Shown piece after piece: positions 39,053 to 48,073 of a stretch of 57,338 bases of DNA. Under the pieces are notes generated by a model. The model had not been told where the DNA came from. It saw only the letters and a list, made by a program, of their open reading frames with translations, and did no database searches. Position 1 is the first letter of the stretch; each line of letters opens with the position of its first letter. Source of the DNA: Candidatus Poribacteria bacterium. Its GTDB lineage: Bacteria > Poribacteria > WGA-4E > UBA9662. Where the stretch lies: assembly GCA_030748495.1 (NCBI GenBank), contig JASMLX010000030.1:1-57338 (forward strand), given 5' to 3'. Both the position numbers and the translations under genes were made by a program.

Positions 39053-40057
39053 TCAGGTAATACGAACCTCACCCATTTTGTCGGAGGAGGCGTAAATAGC
39101 ATCCAGCATTTTCATCAGTGTAACCCCTTGCTCGGCCGAAGAGATCGGTGTTTTACCGTTCAAAACGCAATCGATAAAGTGATTGACTTCCGCCCGGTAG
39201 GGGTTGTCTCCTGTTACCTCTGGCGTCAGATCTTGGTCGTCTTTATAGATAGTGAGAGGATCGATTTTACCACCTGCTTTTGTACCTGCAATTTGAATAT
39301 AACCACCGCCCGGTAGGTTCAAGGCCCAAGTGGCTTCCAGCATCAAGGTGGCTCCGTTTTCAAACCGGATCTGAGCAAAGGCCGAATCATCGACATCGTA
39401 TTTGACATCCTCTGGTACTAGATGTCTGAAGTGTGAGAAGGTTGCCCCTAGTACCGAGACCGGTTTGGGTGCACCCATTAACCACCAGCAACGGTCCAGG
39501 GCATGAACACCGATATCTATTAGACCTCCACCGCCAGATCTAGACTTATCAACGAACCATCCGCCGGCCCCAATCGGAATGCCACGGCGACGGACATAAC
39601 CCGCTTTACCGAAGTAGACCTGTCCCAATTCCCCGTCATCGACCATTTTTCGTAAGGCTTGCGCATCACCGGCGAAACGCAAGACCAGCGCATACATCAG
39701 GGTCTTTCCATTCTTATCGGCGGCCTCAGCCATGGCGATGGCTTCCTCCGCGTTCCGAGCCGGGGGTTTCTCGCACAGAACGTGTTTGCCCGCATTTAGC
39801 GCATCGATGGTGACAGGTGCATGTAGAAAGTTGGGTAACCCGATACTAACTACAGCGATATCTTCCTGTTCCAGCAATTGGCGATGATCAGTAAAGATTT
39901 GGGGAACATCATTCTCCTGAGCCACCTGATTTGCCCGTTCCTGATCCATATCACATACGGCCACCACCTCTGAAAGAGGATTTTCTGCATATCCTTTCAG
40001 ATGTTCACAACCAGCCCAACCTAAGCCAATAATGGCCGCTTTAACCTTGTTTGACAT
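39053..40057 (-). CDS. Gfo/Idh/MocA family NAD(P)-dependent oxidoreductase
   Basis: 334 aa from the ATG at 40057; AAGGAG 7 nt upstream favours this over the in-frame TTG one codon earlier. Rossmann motif GLGWAGCEHLKGYA with CDMDQERANQVAQEN; catalytic lysine motif HVLCEKPPARNAEEAIAMAE near residue 93; C-terminal domain with GGGLIDIGVHALDRCWWLMG. It oxidises a sugar or polyol; the exact substrate is unknown. This is the second member of the family in 5 kb, which matches the expansion of these enzymes in Poribacteria-like genomes. Confidence 0.93.
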   Translation of the reverse strand: MSNKVKAAIIGLGWAGCEHLKGYAENPLSEVVAVCDMDQERANQVAQENDVPQIFTDHRQLLEQEDIAVVSIGLPNFLHAPVTIDALNAGKHVLCEKPPARNAEEAIAMAEAADKNGKTLMYALVLRFAGDAQALRKMVDDGELGQVYFGKAGYVRRRGIPIGAGGWFVDKSRSGGGGLIDIGVHALDRCWWLMGAPKPVSVLGATFSHFRHLVPEDVKYDVDDSAFAQIRFENGATLMLEATWALNLPGGGYIQIAGTKAGGKIDPLTIYKDDQDLTPEVTGDNPYRAEVNHFIDCVLNGKTPISSAEQGVTLMKMLDAIYASSDKMGEVRIT

Positions 40058-40276
40058 CAAATATCTCCTTGTTGACTTTATAACGTTATAGTTAGCTACA
40101 CATCAGTTTGAATGAACAACGCAATTTAGTAGCTGACACCAATTGCGCTGACATCTGCCAGCAACTCTACAAGTACCAATTAATAGAACTGATTATTGGG
40201 CAGGATTACCCCAAGACACGACGAAGCCTGTTTGCTCTGGGAATCCTTAGGTCAATTGGCCATTGAAACATCGCCA

Positions 40277-40312
40277 TAAAAAACGGCACCGCGCCGTCTG
40301 GCGGGTGCCGTT
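40277..40312 (-). terminator. Intrinsic terminator of the secreted-protein gene
   Basis: On the minus strand a perfect 9-bp stem AACGGCACC / GGTGCCGTT with a 13-nt GC-rich loop is followed by TTTTTT, 74 bp after the stop of the gene at 40386. This is the clearest rho-independent terminator in the window. The rest of the 40061-40385 gap shows nothing recognisable. Confidence 0.8.
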
Positions 40313-40385
40313 CTATAACCGATTGAAAGTGACCGAAGGTCTAGGCTACTTTCAGATCCAGGTTTGGTACTTGTCGAAATGGAGT

Positions 40386-41234
40386 CTACCACTCGCTGGT
40401 TTTGATGTCACCCCAACTTGTAGATAATTTTCCAGCAGGGCCAACAGATAGAGCAGAGGCTGCTTCGGCAAAAAAGGCAGCTTGTGTTTTGGCTGCTTTG
40501 GTGGGATAAATCTTGACTTTTTTCATGGTGGCATCATCTAAGTGAAGGTTGGCATAGTCGTGCCCACCTGACTCACCACAGCGATAAAGTAAAACGTTAC
40601 CACCTTGTTCAAGCTGAATTTCAACGTCGAAATCGACATCGACCGGGTTGCCTGTCCACGTCGAATCATTGTGCCACTTTTCACCATTGACCCAGATTTG
40701 GGCATGGTCATCTTGTGATGGTGACATAATAGCCTTCATTTTAGATGGTGCGTCGATGACGATGATTTGCCAGGTATCAAAGTTGCTGGTGTCTGCTAGA
40801 CCATAGCGAGAAGACATATTACGACCAGTCGCTTCTGTAGGCGTAAAAGTCGCACACTTCCACCCACCAGTCGCCCCTTTCAATGCATGCTTTTTATCAA
40901 ACTTAACCTTGATATCTTGGGTTGAGAGCAAGCCTTCAATGGTCGAGAGTATGGGTTGAGTCAACTTGCCTTTGGTCGCTTCGTCGATGTGGTCAATGGG
41001 AGCAGAAGGTGCAAACCCACCATTGTTCATATAACCGCCATCCGGTATATACCAGCTTTCGATCCATGGCGCTTTGGGCCGCATCTCATTCAATCTTGCG
41101 GCTTCTGGTTCTTTCATCCAATTTGCTTTCTTGATTGGTCCACCTTTAACGTTCGGGCCAGCTAAGGCTAATTGTGAGGAGATGGCCAATAACAAAACTA
41201 GAAATAAAGCTAAACTAATTTTAAACATTCGCAT
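40386..41234 (-). CDS. Secreted protein of unknown function with conserved C-terminal tail
   Basis: 282 aa. Clear signal peptide (ISLALFLVLLLAISSQLALA). The middle contains a beta-sandwich-like stretch with DDHAQIWVNGEKWHNDS and IQLEQGGNVLLYRCGES, resembling PA14 or galactose-binding-like modules that sense or bind ligands. The N-terminal third (AARLNEMRPKAPWIESWYIP) is not recognised. The last residues, SVGPAGKLSTSWGDIKTSEW, match the tail found on the LamG protein and on the two carbohydrate-binding proteins. AAGGAG lies 12 nt before the first ATG and 18 nt before the second in-frame ATG, so the first start is preferred. It is single-gene and ends in a strong terminator. Confidence 0.8.
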   Translation of the reverse strand: MRMFKISLALFLVLLLAISSQLALAGPNVKGGPIKKANWMKEPEAARLNEMRPKAPWIESWYIPDGGYMNNGGFAPSAPIDHIDEATKGKLTQPILSTIEGLLSTQDIKVKFDKKHALKGATGGWKCATFTPTEATGRNMSSRYGLADTSNFDTWQIIVIDAPSKMKAIMSPSQDDHAQIWVNGEKWHNDSTWTGNPVDVDFDVEIQLEQGGNVLLYRCGESGGHDYANLHLDDATMKKVKIYPTKAAKTQAAFFAEAASALSVGPAGKLSTSWGDIKTSEW

Positions 41235-41394
41235 ACTTGATAACTTCTCCTTTGCGTTTAATACGCTTCTCTTCTTTCTACTAACTTATACAAAACAAAA
41301 CAGCGTACAGAAACCCTACTCTCACGCCGCGATCTTAGCATAACTGCAGAAAGAAGTCAACCTTTTGTTGGTGCTACCGCATTAGCCATATTAT

Positions 41395-41690
41395 CAAGGG
41401 CTCTATCTACATCGACCACACAGCAAAAACCGATCGCGTAGCTAATATCAGAATCAGGACGCCGAAAGTCATGCCGGGAAACGTGTTGCTCTGTCACTCC
41501 TAGCAGAGAAGCCCCCACGAATCACTTTAATATGTCCCATTGTCTGATCCTTTCGGGTTTTTGATTGCGGAGACAGTATAATAGTCTCGTTGAAACTAGT
41601 CAGCGACCCATTCGATGGCATTACCTCCCACATCGTGAACATCATCGATATAAAAGGCACGTAATTGATCATCATCTGACCGTCGAAACT
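41395..41690 (-). pseudogene. C-terminal remnant of an FGE-sulfatase domain gene
   Basis: Three frames together give FYIDDVHDVGGNAIEWVAD, a stop where Trp is expected, FQRDYYTVSAIKNPKGSDNG, then KVIRGG in a second frame and SDISYAIGFCCVVDVD in a third. This is the usual FGE C-terminal half (GNAxEWVADWxxxDYY, then KVIRGGS and GFRCV). It is unrelated in position to the larger FGE ruin at 22001-23063. The flanking stretch 41235-41394 shows nothing else. Confidence 0.75.
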
Positions 41691-41721
41691 AGGGTCTGTT
41701 AACAATCCTGTATCATGGACG

Positions 41722-41955
41722 ATGATGGAACTAAGACATGAACAATATCAAGAAATAAAGCCGTCTTTACCCGTCCAGAGGATACGTCAAACTATCGAAT
41801 CGGAAGGTTTTGAATCGGAAATGAAGTGGAAGGATTGTTCAGGAGGCGGAAGGGATTTGGCCGGATCTCCTCTCGCTTGGACCAGCGGGATCGGATGTTT
41901 TCTGCTTTCTGGTTCTTGGTGCTTATGGTCGATTCGCTTAGATCGTGTTAACTAG
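41722..41955 (+). mobile_element. N-terminal fragment of an IS5-type transposase
   Basis: MELRHEQYQEIKPSLPVQR is a typical opening of IS5/DUF4096 transposases (LxxEQWxxIKPLLP). The following sequence keeps family traces in shifted frames (SNRKVLNRK, then SLGPAGSDVF) before a stop. It ends 8 bp before the MATE gene start. Confidence 0.6.
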
Positions 41956-41963
41956 CCCTAGCC

Positions 41964-43343
41964 ATGCCTAATAAACAAGAACCTTCTGTTAGCAACCATA
42001 TTCAACCCGAACTCGGTTATATTTTCAAAATAGCCTTTCCTATCATTATCTCTAACGCATCTCATACGGTTATGCTTTTCGTTGACCGCCTGTTCCTTTC
42101 AAGACTTGGGAAACAAGAACTCGCGGCCGCTATGAGTGGTGGACTCTCGAGTTATGTTTTATGCTCCTTTTTTGTTGGTTTAATTGGTTATGTATCTGCA
42201 CTGGTTGCCCAATACTACGGTGCCCAAAAACCCAGGATGTGTGGACTCGCCATTATACAAGCACTTTACCTTAGTCTGATCAGTTATCCAATTTTGATCT
42301 GTTTTATACCTATTATCAAATATGTCTTCATTTTTGCCAAACAAGAACCACTTCTTACAGACTTCGCTTCCACGTATGCAAGAACACTTCTTGCAGGATC
42401 CATCTTTTTGATCACCCGTACTGCCGCAGGTAGTTTCTTTGTTGGAATTGGTAAAACTAAAATTGTCATGATTGCCAATTTAATCGGCGCCTTGGTCAAC
42501 ATCCCTCTCAATTACGTCCTCATTTTCGGTAAATTTGGCCTGCCTGCAATGGCGATTCAGGGGGCTGCCCTCGGGACAGTCTGTTCCAGTGGCGTAAGTT
42601 GTATCATCCTGCTAGGCACCTATTTAAGAGAAATGTCCCACTCCCCTTACCGAACCAAAAATCTACTAAAAATAAGACCCTCAATTATTAAACGGCTCCT
42701 ATTATTTGGATTACCTGCGGGCATTAGTCCATTTCTTAATTGGTTTGCATTCAATATTTTTGTACAAATCATGCATTCTTATGGGGCTGACACCGCAGCG
42801 GCTGCAACCATTGCATTTAATTGGGATACCGTTGTATTTCTGCCAATGCTTGGGCTGGGCATTACAGCCAGAACCATTGTTGGCCAAAATATTGGAGCAA
42901 AAGATCACGATGGCGCTCAGCGTTCGACATACCTGATTATGCGCATTAGCATCATATACGCAATTGCTATGATGATACTATTTATCGGACCGACAAATCT
43001 TCTGACATCGGTTTTTGCTTCAGGTTTCCAAGATACCAATGGCCAAGTCCAAAATACGGCAAACATTATGCTTCGTCTATTAGCGCTGTATACACTAGCT
43101 AATTCTTGTAAACTTGTACTTGGAGGATCTCTGAGAGCAGCGGGTGATACAACATGGACAATGTGGGTTTCCATTACCATTCACTGGGCCATGGCAACCT
43201 CGGTCGTTGTTCTAGCCCATGTTCTTGAAGTAAATCAATACACAGCTTGGTCAACCCTAATTGTCATGAATAACATAGATTTTATGAGCCTGTTATACCG
43301 TTTTCGAACAGGAAAATGGAGACATATTAAGTTGATCGATTGA
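41964..43343 (+). CDS. MATE-family multidrug/toxin efflux transporter
   Basis: 459 aa with about twelve TM segments in two homologous halves. The first half opens with IFKIAFPIIISNASHTVMLF and VDRLFLSRLGKQELAA, matching the MatE domain; the second with RLLLFGLPAGISPFLNWFAF, with TARTIVGQNIGAKDHDGA and GGSLRAAGDTTWTMW. These inner-membrane antiporters use Na+ or H+ gradients to export cationic compounds. No Shine-Dalgarno sequence is seen. The gene is flanked by an IS5-type fragment 8 bp upstream and a broken IS630 element 65 bp downstream, which suggests horizontal acquisition. Confidence 0.9.
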   Translation: MPNKQEPSVSNHIQPELGYIFKIAFPIIISNASHTVMLFVDRLFLSRLGKQELAAAMSGGLSSYVLCSFFVGLIGYVSALVAQYYGAQKPRMCGLAIIQALYLSLISYPILICFIPIIKYVFIFAKQEPLLTDFASTYARTLLAGSIFLITRTAAGSFFVGIGKTKIVMIANLIGALVNIPLNYVLIFGKFGLPAMAIQGAALGTVCSSGVSCIILLGTYLREMSHSPYRTKNLLKIRPSIIKRLLLFGLPAGISPFLNWFAFNIFVQIMHSYGADTAAAATIAFNWDTVVFLPMLGLGITARTIVGQNIGAKDHDGAQRSTYLIMRISIIYAIAMMILFIGPTNLLTSVFASGFQDTNGQVQNTANIMLRLLALYTLANSCKLVLGGSLRAAGDTTWTMWVSITIHWAMATSVVVLAHVLEVNQYTAWSTLIVMNNIDFMSLLYRFRTGKWRHIKLID

Positions 43344-43408
43344 TTGCAAAATTATAGCTGTTCCAAAAATAAACCATATGTGTTATTGCCTTTAAAGGAG
43401 AATAGCCA

Positions 43409-44283
43409 ATGTCATGCCGTATAGATTTAGGCCCGCACGTGGTGAATCCTGTTCGGTCGGGAGGCAATAAGATAGAAGCTAGCCGTATTTATCAAGTTAG
43501 CTAGTAGGGTGCAGATGACTGGATCAACGGGCAGATTTATCGCCCAAAAGTCCCCCGCCCCGGCCGGCCCCGAAAAATAGATTGGCAGGAATTAGAGCCA
43601 GACACACCTCAACCCAGATTAACTTCTGGCTGAACCTGCTCACCAATTAGGCGTTTGGCCTAATGCTATCCAGTATGCCTGTCGTCAGATGAAAATAACT
43701 GATAAAAAAACCTTCGCTATCAGGAGCGGGATCATGGTACGGCATTGTCTTTCTTCAGAAGATACATAACCTGAACAAGGAGAACGGATCAGCAGATATT
43801 GTTGATGGTGATGAATCCGGATTTGAAGAATCTACATACCGGCCTTCTACCGGGTCAAAAAGAGGAAAAAGATCTGACGCCGAAAGAGCTCGCAAAGGTG
43901 GTGTGCGCACTAATCTAATTGCAGATAAGAGAGGCCAAAAAATGATCGCACCTATTCTAGATGAAGAGACAACTACGGCTTGAGGGCTTAATAAATGGAT
44001 GGAGGAGCATCGATGCCAAGAGTTAAGACCTAAAAACTATCATCCTCGATAATGCCAAGTTTGACCTCAAAGAAGAGGTCAACCGGATGGCGAATTATAA
44101 TGGCATCCGGCCATTTTCTTACCACCATCTTGGCCGGACCTCAATCCAATAGAAAAAGTCTTTACTATCCTGAAAAAGAGCCCCTGTTTGGTCGCTAAAG
44201 GAACAACCATTGATCCAGTTATTAAATCATACGGCTTACTTTTTGGAACGACTATAGAAATGTGGGAATTCTTAATCGTCTGA
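43409..44283 (+). mobile_element. Broken full-length IS630-type transposase
   Basis: The intact opening (AAAGGAG, then ATG and RIDLGPHVVNPVRSGGNKIE, ASRIYQVS) is the IS630 helix-turn-helix. Then come stops and frameshifts with DWINGQIYRPKVPRPGRP, KIDWQELE and LGVWPNAIQYACRQMKITDK. The DDE domain remains readable: GDESGFEESTYRPSTGSKRG (first Asp), IILDNAKFDL (second Asp) and GPDLNPIEKVFTILKKSP (Glu). At least five disruptions rule out activity. Its 3' end overlaps the last bases of the convergent OmpA-type gene. Confidence 0.85.
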
Positions 44284-47094
44284 GCGGGACAAAATTAAGA
44301 GCGGTTTAGTATTCAAGATCGGTGTCAAGGTCTGGATAATTGAGGTTGCGGCTTCTCTCTGATAAAAGTGACCGACCGTTACGCGATGCCAAACTTGGCT
44401 TGATCCATCCGTTGTAACTGATGAGACCTGAATTGGGATAGACGGATTTAAGTCCTTCAGCTGTTGCATCAAGTTTTGCGCATTTTGTAGATCTTGGAAA
44501 GAACCAACTAACAGAGTGTAGTATTCTCCTGGTAGAAGTTGATCCTTGTCTATTAACAACTCTTGCGTACCTGGTTTATTGCTGCGAATCGGACCATCCT
44601 TGGTCAGTAAAACAATATCTACTCGTCGATTTTTTTGACGATTCTCCTCTGAATCGTTGGTTGTGACCGGATCCAGTTCACCACGTCCTAAAGCCAGTAG
44701 CCGGTCAGGGTCGATTTGAAATTGTTCGATTAGGTAGTCTCGAACCGACCGCGCTCGCCGCTCAGATAGCTCCAAGTTGTAGTCCGCATCACCAATATCA
44801 TCTGTATGTCCTTCGATGATGACTTCAGCCTCCGGATAAGCGTTAATTGCCTGTGCAATTTCGGCTAGTTCTCCATCGTAGGTTCCTGTTTTAATCTGAT
44901 AAGAGTCGGTATCAAACATGATACCCGGTAAAGATAGTACTAGGCCACGCTGATCCTGTCTGCCGGACAACTGGCGAAGATCAATCACCGAAAGGGAGGT
45001 TGTCTCGGTAGCACAATTCCCGGCTAAATCGCAGAGTGTAACCACGCAGTGGTAGATGGAACCCTTATCCTTAGCTGTAGGGATGATGGCTGTGTGAGGT
45101 TCATTGATTCCCGCACCTGTTTCCGGCTTGGGCATCAGTTGGTTGAGTAAATTGGTCTGCTCATTCCAGAGAAATGGATTAGGCGGGGAACCATATCCTT
45201 GCTGTTGATCAAGAACCCGCTGTCCATCAGCTAAAATCGTGATTTGCCAATGGGCAATGGAAGCAAAGGTATCTATTATATTTCCATCTACCCTTTCTTT
45301 CTTGAAATGAATCGTTGGTCGGTGAACTGGGCTTCCGTCTACGGCTAACGCGTCAGCGACAAAGATGATCGGCTCAGCAGAAATCTTGAAGGTGGGAGCA
45401 ACGGTATCCACAGTAACACGAGTTTGACTGTGAATCTTTCGTTCTTCGCCGGGTACAGCTTGTACTAGCATAGCCGTGTATTGACCGTCAGCAACCGTGT
45501 TTTGCGCCAGATTTGTTCCATCCCAAGCTGCTTGATGACCGTCCGCCGTTGATTGGAATACCTGAAACTTTCGAACGATCCGTTGATGGTGGTCTCGAAT
45601 CTCCAATACTAACTTTCGTTGGCCTACTGTGGTGTACTGGCTGTTGATATCTAAATCACCAAAAGTAAAAGTGACAACATCGGTTTGATTATCATTGTTA
45701 GGCGAGAAAATAGAGGTGGAAGCAGTTAGCCGTGAATCGTAAGCTAAAGGTGACCGAAGGGTAAGATCTCTCTCTGGTTCAGATGCAGATGTATAAGCGG
45801 GAGTATCAGTTCCTAATTCAGATGAGACGGGATTGGATTTAGATCCCCAACTGATGGTTGCTGTCAGCCAATGACCACTGGTAGCCGCTGGCTCGTACGA
45901 AGCAACAGGAGTGATGGCTGTGGATTTAGCTGCTAGGCCTAAACGGGTGTAGGTATAGTCAAGGCGTAGATTGGCAGTTGTTCTTGTACTGGCCGGTTGA
46001 ATATCGCCACTCTGCAAGGTTGCTCCAAGCTGGTATGGATAATCAGCTAACGATTGATTACCTTTACTCCCGACCCCAGCCGGGGAGTTTGCCGGAACTG
46101 TTAAACCTGCTCGGATAGCGAAGTATCCCCTGGTGTTTTCGGGCTTGGAATCGGATAGACGAAAAAGCCATTGTTCAATTCCGAAGTGAAAACGACGTTG
46201 AGAATCCCGAACGGAGTTCCAGTCAACTGACAACCGTGTTTGGTTAGTCAGATGATAGATTGAGCCTAGACGAATGATTGGGGATTGGCGAGAAATTTGT
46301 TCTCGTTCGGGCAGGTTGCCAATTCCCATCACTGCTAGACCGAAGGAGATTGGACGACCAATTCTCAAAAAATTGGGTCGGCCATATTGGATACCTAAAT
46401 CTAAAGCCATTCGCTGTGTCCGCTCAACAGAACCGGCCTTAGATACTAACCGGGGAACGGTTTCAGACTGAAAGAAGCGAACGGTAGTTCCAACTCCCCA
46501 CCTCCCTTGGTTAGGGTTAAGGGTAATGTTGTTAAGCGGTAAACCATAGCTAATAGCCACACCTCTTCTGGTATGTTGCTCACTATCTACTGTCTGAGTT
46601 TGAGTAGAAGCTAGGGGAGGAGATGAATCGGTTATGGGGTTTGCCCACTCATCGAACCAGACCGTAGCAGCTAGACCACCAATCGCCTGGTTAGGGATTC
46701 CAAGTTGGGTTGCACTGGCGGTGACTGAGATCCCGCCGGCTCGCCGAAGCGGCGTAGATCCTAGTGAATCTTGGAGTTGAGAAATTATCGGTGTACCGAC
46801 AAAGGAAATCTCAGTTTTTCTGGCGAAGGCAAGGATAGCAGGATTCCACAGGTAACCGTTGGATATCTGTGTATTATCAGCAAGTCCGCCAATGAAAGCG
46901 TTAACTGGTGCAACCCGGCGGATTCGAGTTGAGTCGTGGAGACTGCTCTCCAGTTTAGTTGAAGATGTATCCTGTGCAACGGACAATCCGAAACCGAGAA
47001 GGGCAATTAACAGCAACAGCAGCTTTGTAAGGGCATTACATGTAACATTCTTACGAGGCTGCGATTTAGTAGTGGTGATCTCCTTCACACTCAT
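44272..47094 (-). CDS. Outer-membrane fusion protein: PorV/UPF0164-like barrel, FlgD-Ig-like, OmpA and SPOR domains
   Basis: 940 aa. Signal peptide (LLLLLIALLGFGLSVAQ); residues 50-420 are alternating beta-strand sequence of PorV/UPF0164-like outer-membrane barrels (AFIGGLADNTQISNGYLWNP, then GGISVTASATQLG and GLAATVWFDEWANP). Residues 455-565 are a FlgD-Ig-like domain opening with STSIFSPNNDNQTDVVTF and continuing VLEIRDHHQRIVRKF. Residues 725-835 are an OmpA peptidoglycan-binding domain (EVIIEGHTDDIGDADYNLEL, then SERRARSVRDYL and QKNRRVDIVL). Residues 855-935 are a SPOR domain (YYTLLVGSFQDLQNAQNLMQ). It therefore spans the outer membrane and should grip peptidoglycan twice. AAGGAG lies 9 nt before the ATG. 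Genes upstream encode tail-bearing secreted proteins. Confidence 0.85.
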   Translation of the reverse strand: MSVKEITTTKSQPRKNVTCNALTKLLLLLIALLGFGLSVAQDTSSTKLESSLHDSTRIRRVAPVNAFIGGLADNTQISNGYLWNPAILAFARKTEISFVGTPIISQLQDSLGSTPLRRAGGISVTASATQLGIPNQAIGGLAATVWFDEWANPITDSSPPLASTQTQTVDSEQHTRRGVAISYGLPLNNITLNPNQGRWGVGTTVRFFQSETVPRLVSKAGSVERTQRMALDLGIQYGRPNFLRIGRPISFGLAVMGIGNLPEREQISRQSPIIRLGSIYHLTNQTRLSVDWNSVRDSQRRFHFGIEQWLFRLSDSKPENTRGYFAIRAGLTVPANSPAGVGSKGNQSLADYPYQLGATLQSGDIQPASTRTTANLRLDYTYTRLGLAAKSTAITPVASYEPAATSGHWLTATISWGSKSNPVSSELGTDTPAYTSASEPERDLTLRSPLAYDSRLTASTSIFSPNNDNQTDVVTFTFGDLDINSQYTTVGQRKLVLEIRDHHQRIVRKFQVFQSTADGHQAAWDGTNLAQNTVADGQYTAMLVQAVPGEERKIHSQTRVTVDTVAPTFKISAEPIIFVADALAVDGSPVHRPTIHFKKERVDGNIIDTFASIAHWQITILADGQRVLDQQQGYGSPPNPFLWNEQTNLLNQLMPKPETGAGINEPHTAIIPTAKDKGSIYHCVVTLCDLAGNCATETTSLSVIDLRQLSGRQDQRGLVLSLPGIMFDTDSYQIKTGTYDGELAEIAQAINAYPEAEVIIEGHTDDIGDADYNLELSERRARSVRDYLIEQFQIDPDRLLALGRGELDPVTTNDSEENRQKNRRVDIVLLTKDGPIRSNKPGTQELLIDKDQLLPGEYYTLLVGSFQDLQNAQNLMQQLKDLNPSIPIQVSSVTTDGSSQVWHRVTVGHFYQREAATSIIQTLTPILNTKPLLILSRSDD

Positions 47095-47297
47095 TCTTAA
47101 ATCTCCTTAGTTTTTCATCCGATTGTACGACTTGAAAAACTAAAAAGCTGGTCTATCACGCCTTCAACTATAGAGAGAAAGATCTTCATTGATAGATTTC
47201 CCTTTGACCATTACCATGAAGTATGTTCTCAACTCCAACCAACGGCGGATATTGAGGGTAGCAACAACGCTTGTCTGATCAGTTTATGTCAAATCAG

Positions 47298-47966
47298 TTA
47301 TCGGCGCTTTAGAGTTGCCCAGGTGATTGCAACTTTATCTGCCGGATCCACAGCCTGGCCTTTAACCTGAATCTCCCGGTCTTTCTTAGTTGGAAGCCGC
47401 ACATTAGCAGCACCGGGATCCTTAGCTTTGACGTTACTGGTGATAAATAGGGTATCCAACATGGTTGCATCTTCACGGACCGAGATTCGTAACGTTGTTT
47501 CACCAGGTTGTTTGAATTCCCATTCCCGTTCTGGTTTGCCACCATCCAGCCAAGCATTAATTCGGTCCCAATGCCAGACGGCTCCTCCTGCTACCGCCCA
47601 GCGGAACTTGGTATTTTTAGTCGCTTGAGCGTCTTCGTTCGGATCAGCAGGTTGCCATGTGACCCAAAAAGAGTCACTATTACCATCCCACGCAATTACA
47701 CGCCCCCAAATGGCGTATTTTCCTTTTTCCTTAATTGGAACAACAAATTCAGCCCAACCTTTACCACCACCACCGGCAACGGGTTTGCCTTCCATCCAGA
47801 TAAATTCTCCATTAGAGGCCCCTTTACCAACTGCATTATCATCGGCCTTCATTGGCGCCTCTATTTTCTGGGCTAATTCTGCCTCCAGTGCGATTTCAAC
47901 ATCTTTGGCCTGGGTAAGACCACAAACCCAAACAACTAGTCCAAAAATTAGCATCTGTTTACGCAT
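47298..47966 (-). CDS. Secreted CBM-like protein with conserved C-terminal tail (copy A)
   Basis: 222 aa. Signal peptide (MLIFGLVVWVCGLTQA), then one carbohydrate-binding-like beta-sandwich: EIALEAELAQKIEAPMKADD, KGASNGEFIWMEG, AEFVVPIKEKGKYAIWGRV, WHWDRINAWLDGG and TTLRISVREDATMLDTLFIT. The pattern resembles CBM6/CBM35-like modules that bind polysaccharides. The end VDPADKVAITWATLKRR fits the shared C-terminal tail. AAGGAG lies 7 nt before the ATG. It is a tandem duplicate of the broken copy B immediately upstream. Confidence 0.85.
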   Translation of the reverse strand: MRKQMLIFGLVVWVCGLTQAKDVEIALEAELAQKIEAPMKADDNAVGKGASNGEFIWMEGKPVAGGGGKGWAEFVVPIKEKGKYAIWGRVIAWDGNSDSFWVTWQPADPNEDAQATKNTKFRWAVAGGAVWHWDRINAWLDGGKPEREWEFKQPGETTLRISVREDATMLDTLFITSNVKAKDPGAANVRLPTKKDREIQVKGQAVDPADKVAITWATLKRR

Positions 47967-48073
47967 ACTCTGCTCCTTATTATTTCATTTATTTAATCTA
48001 TTTAGTCTCTAGATAAACTGAAATAACATCGACTCATCTTGATGAATCTATGTTATTGTTGACAATGTCTTCC

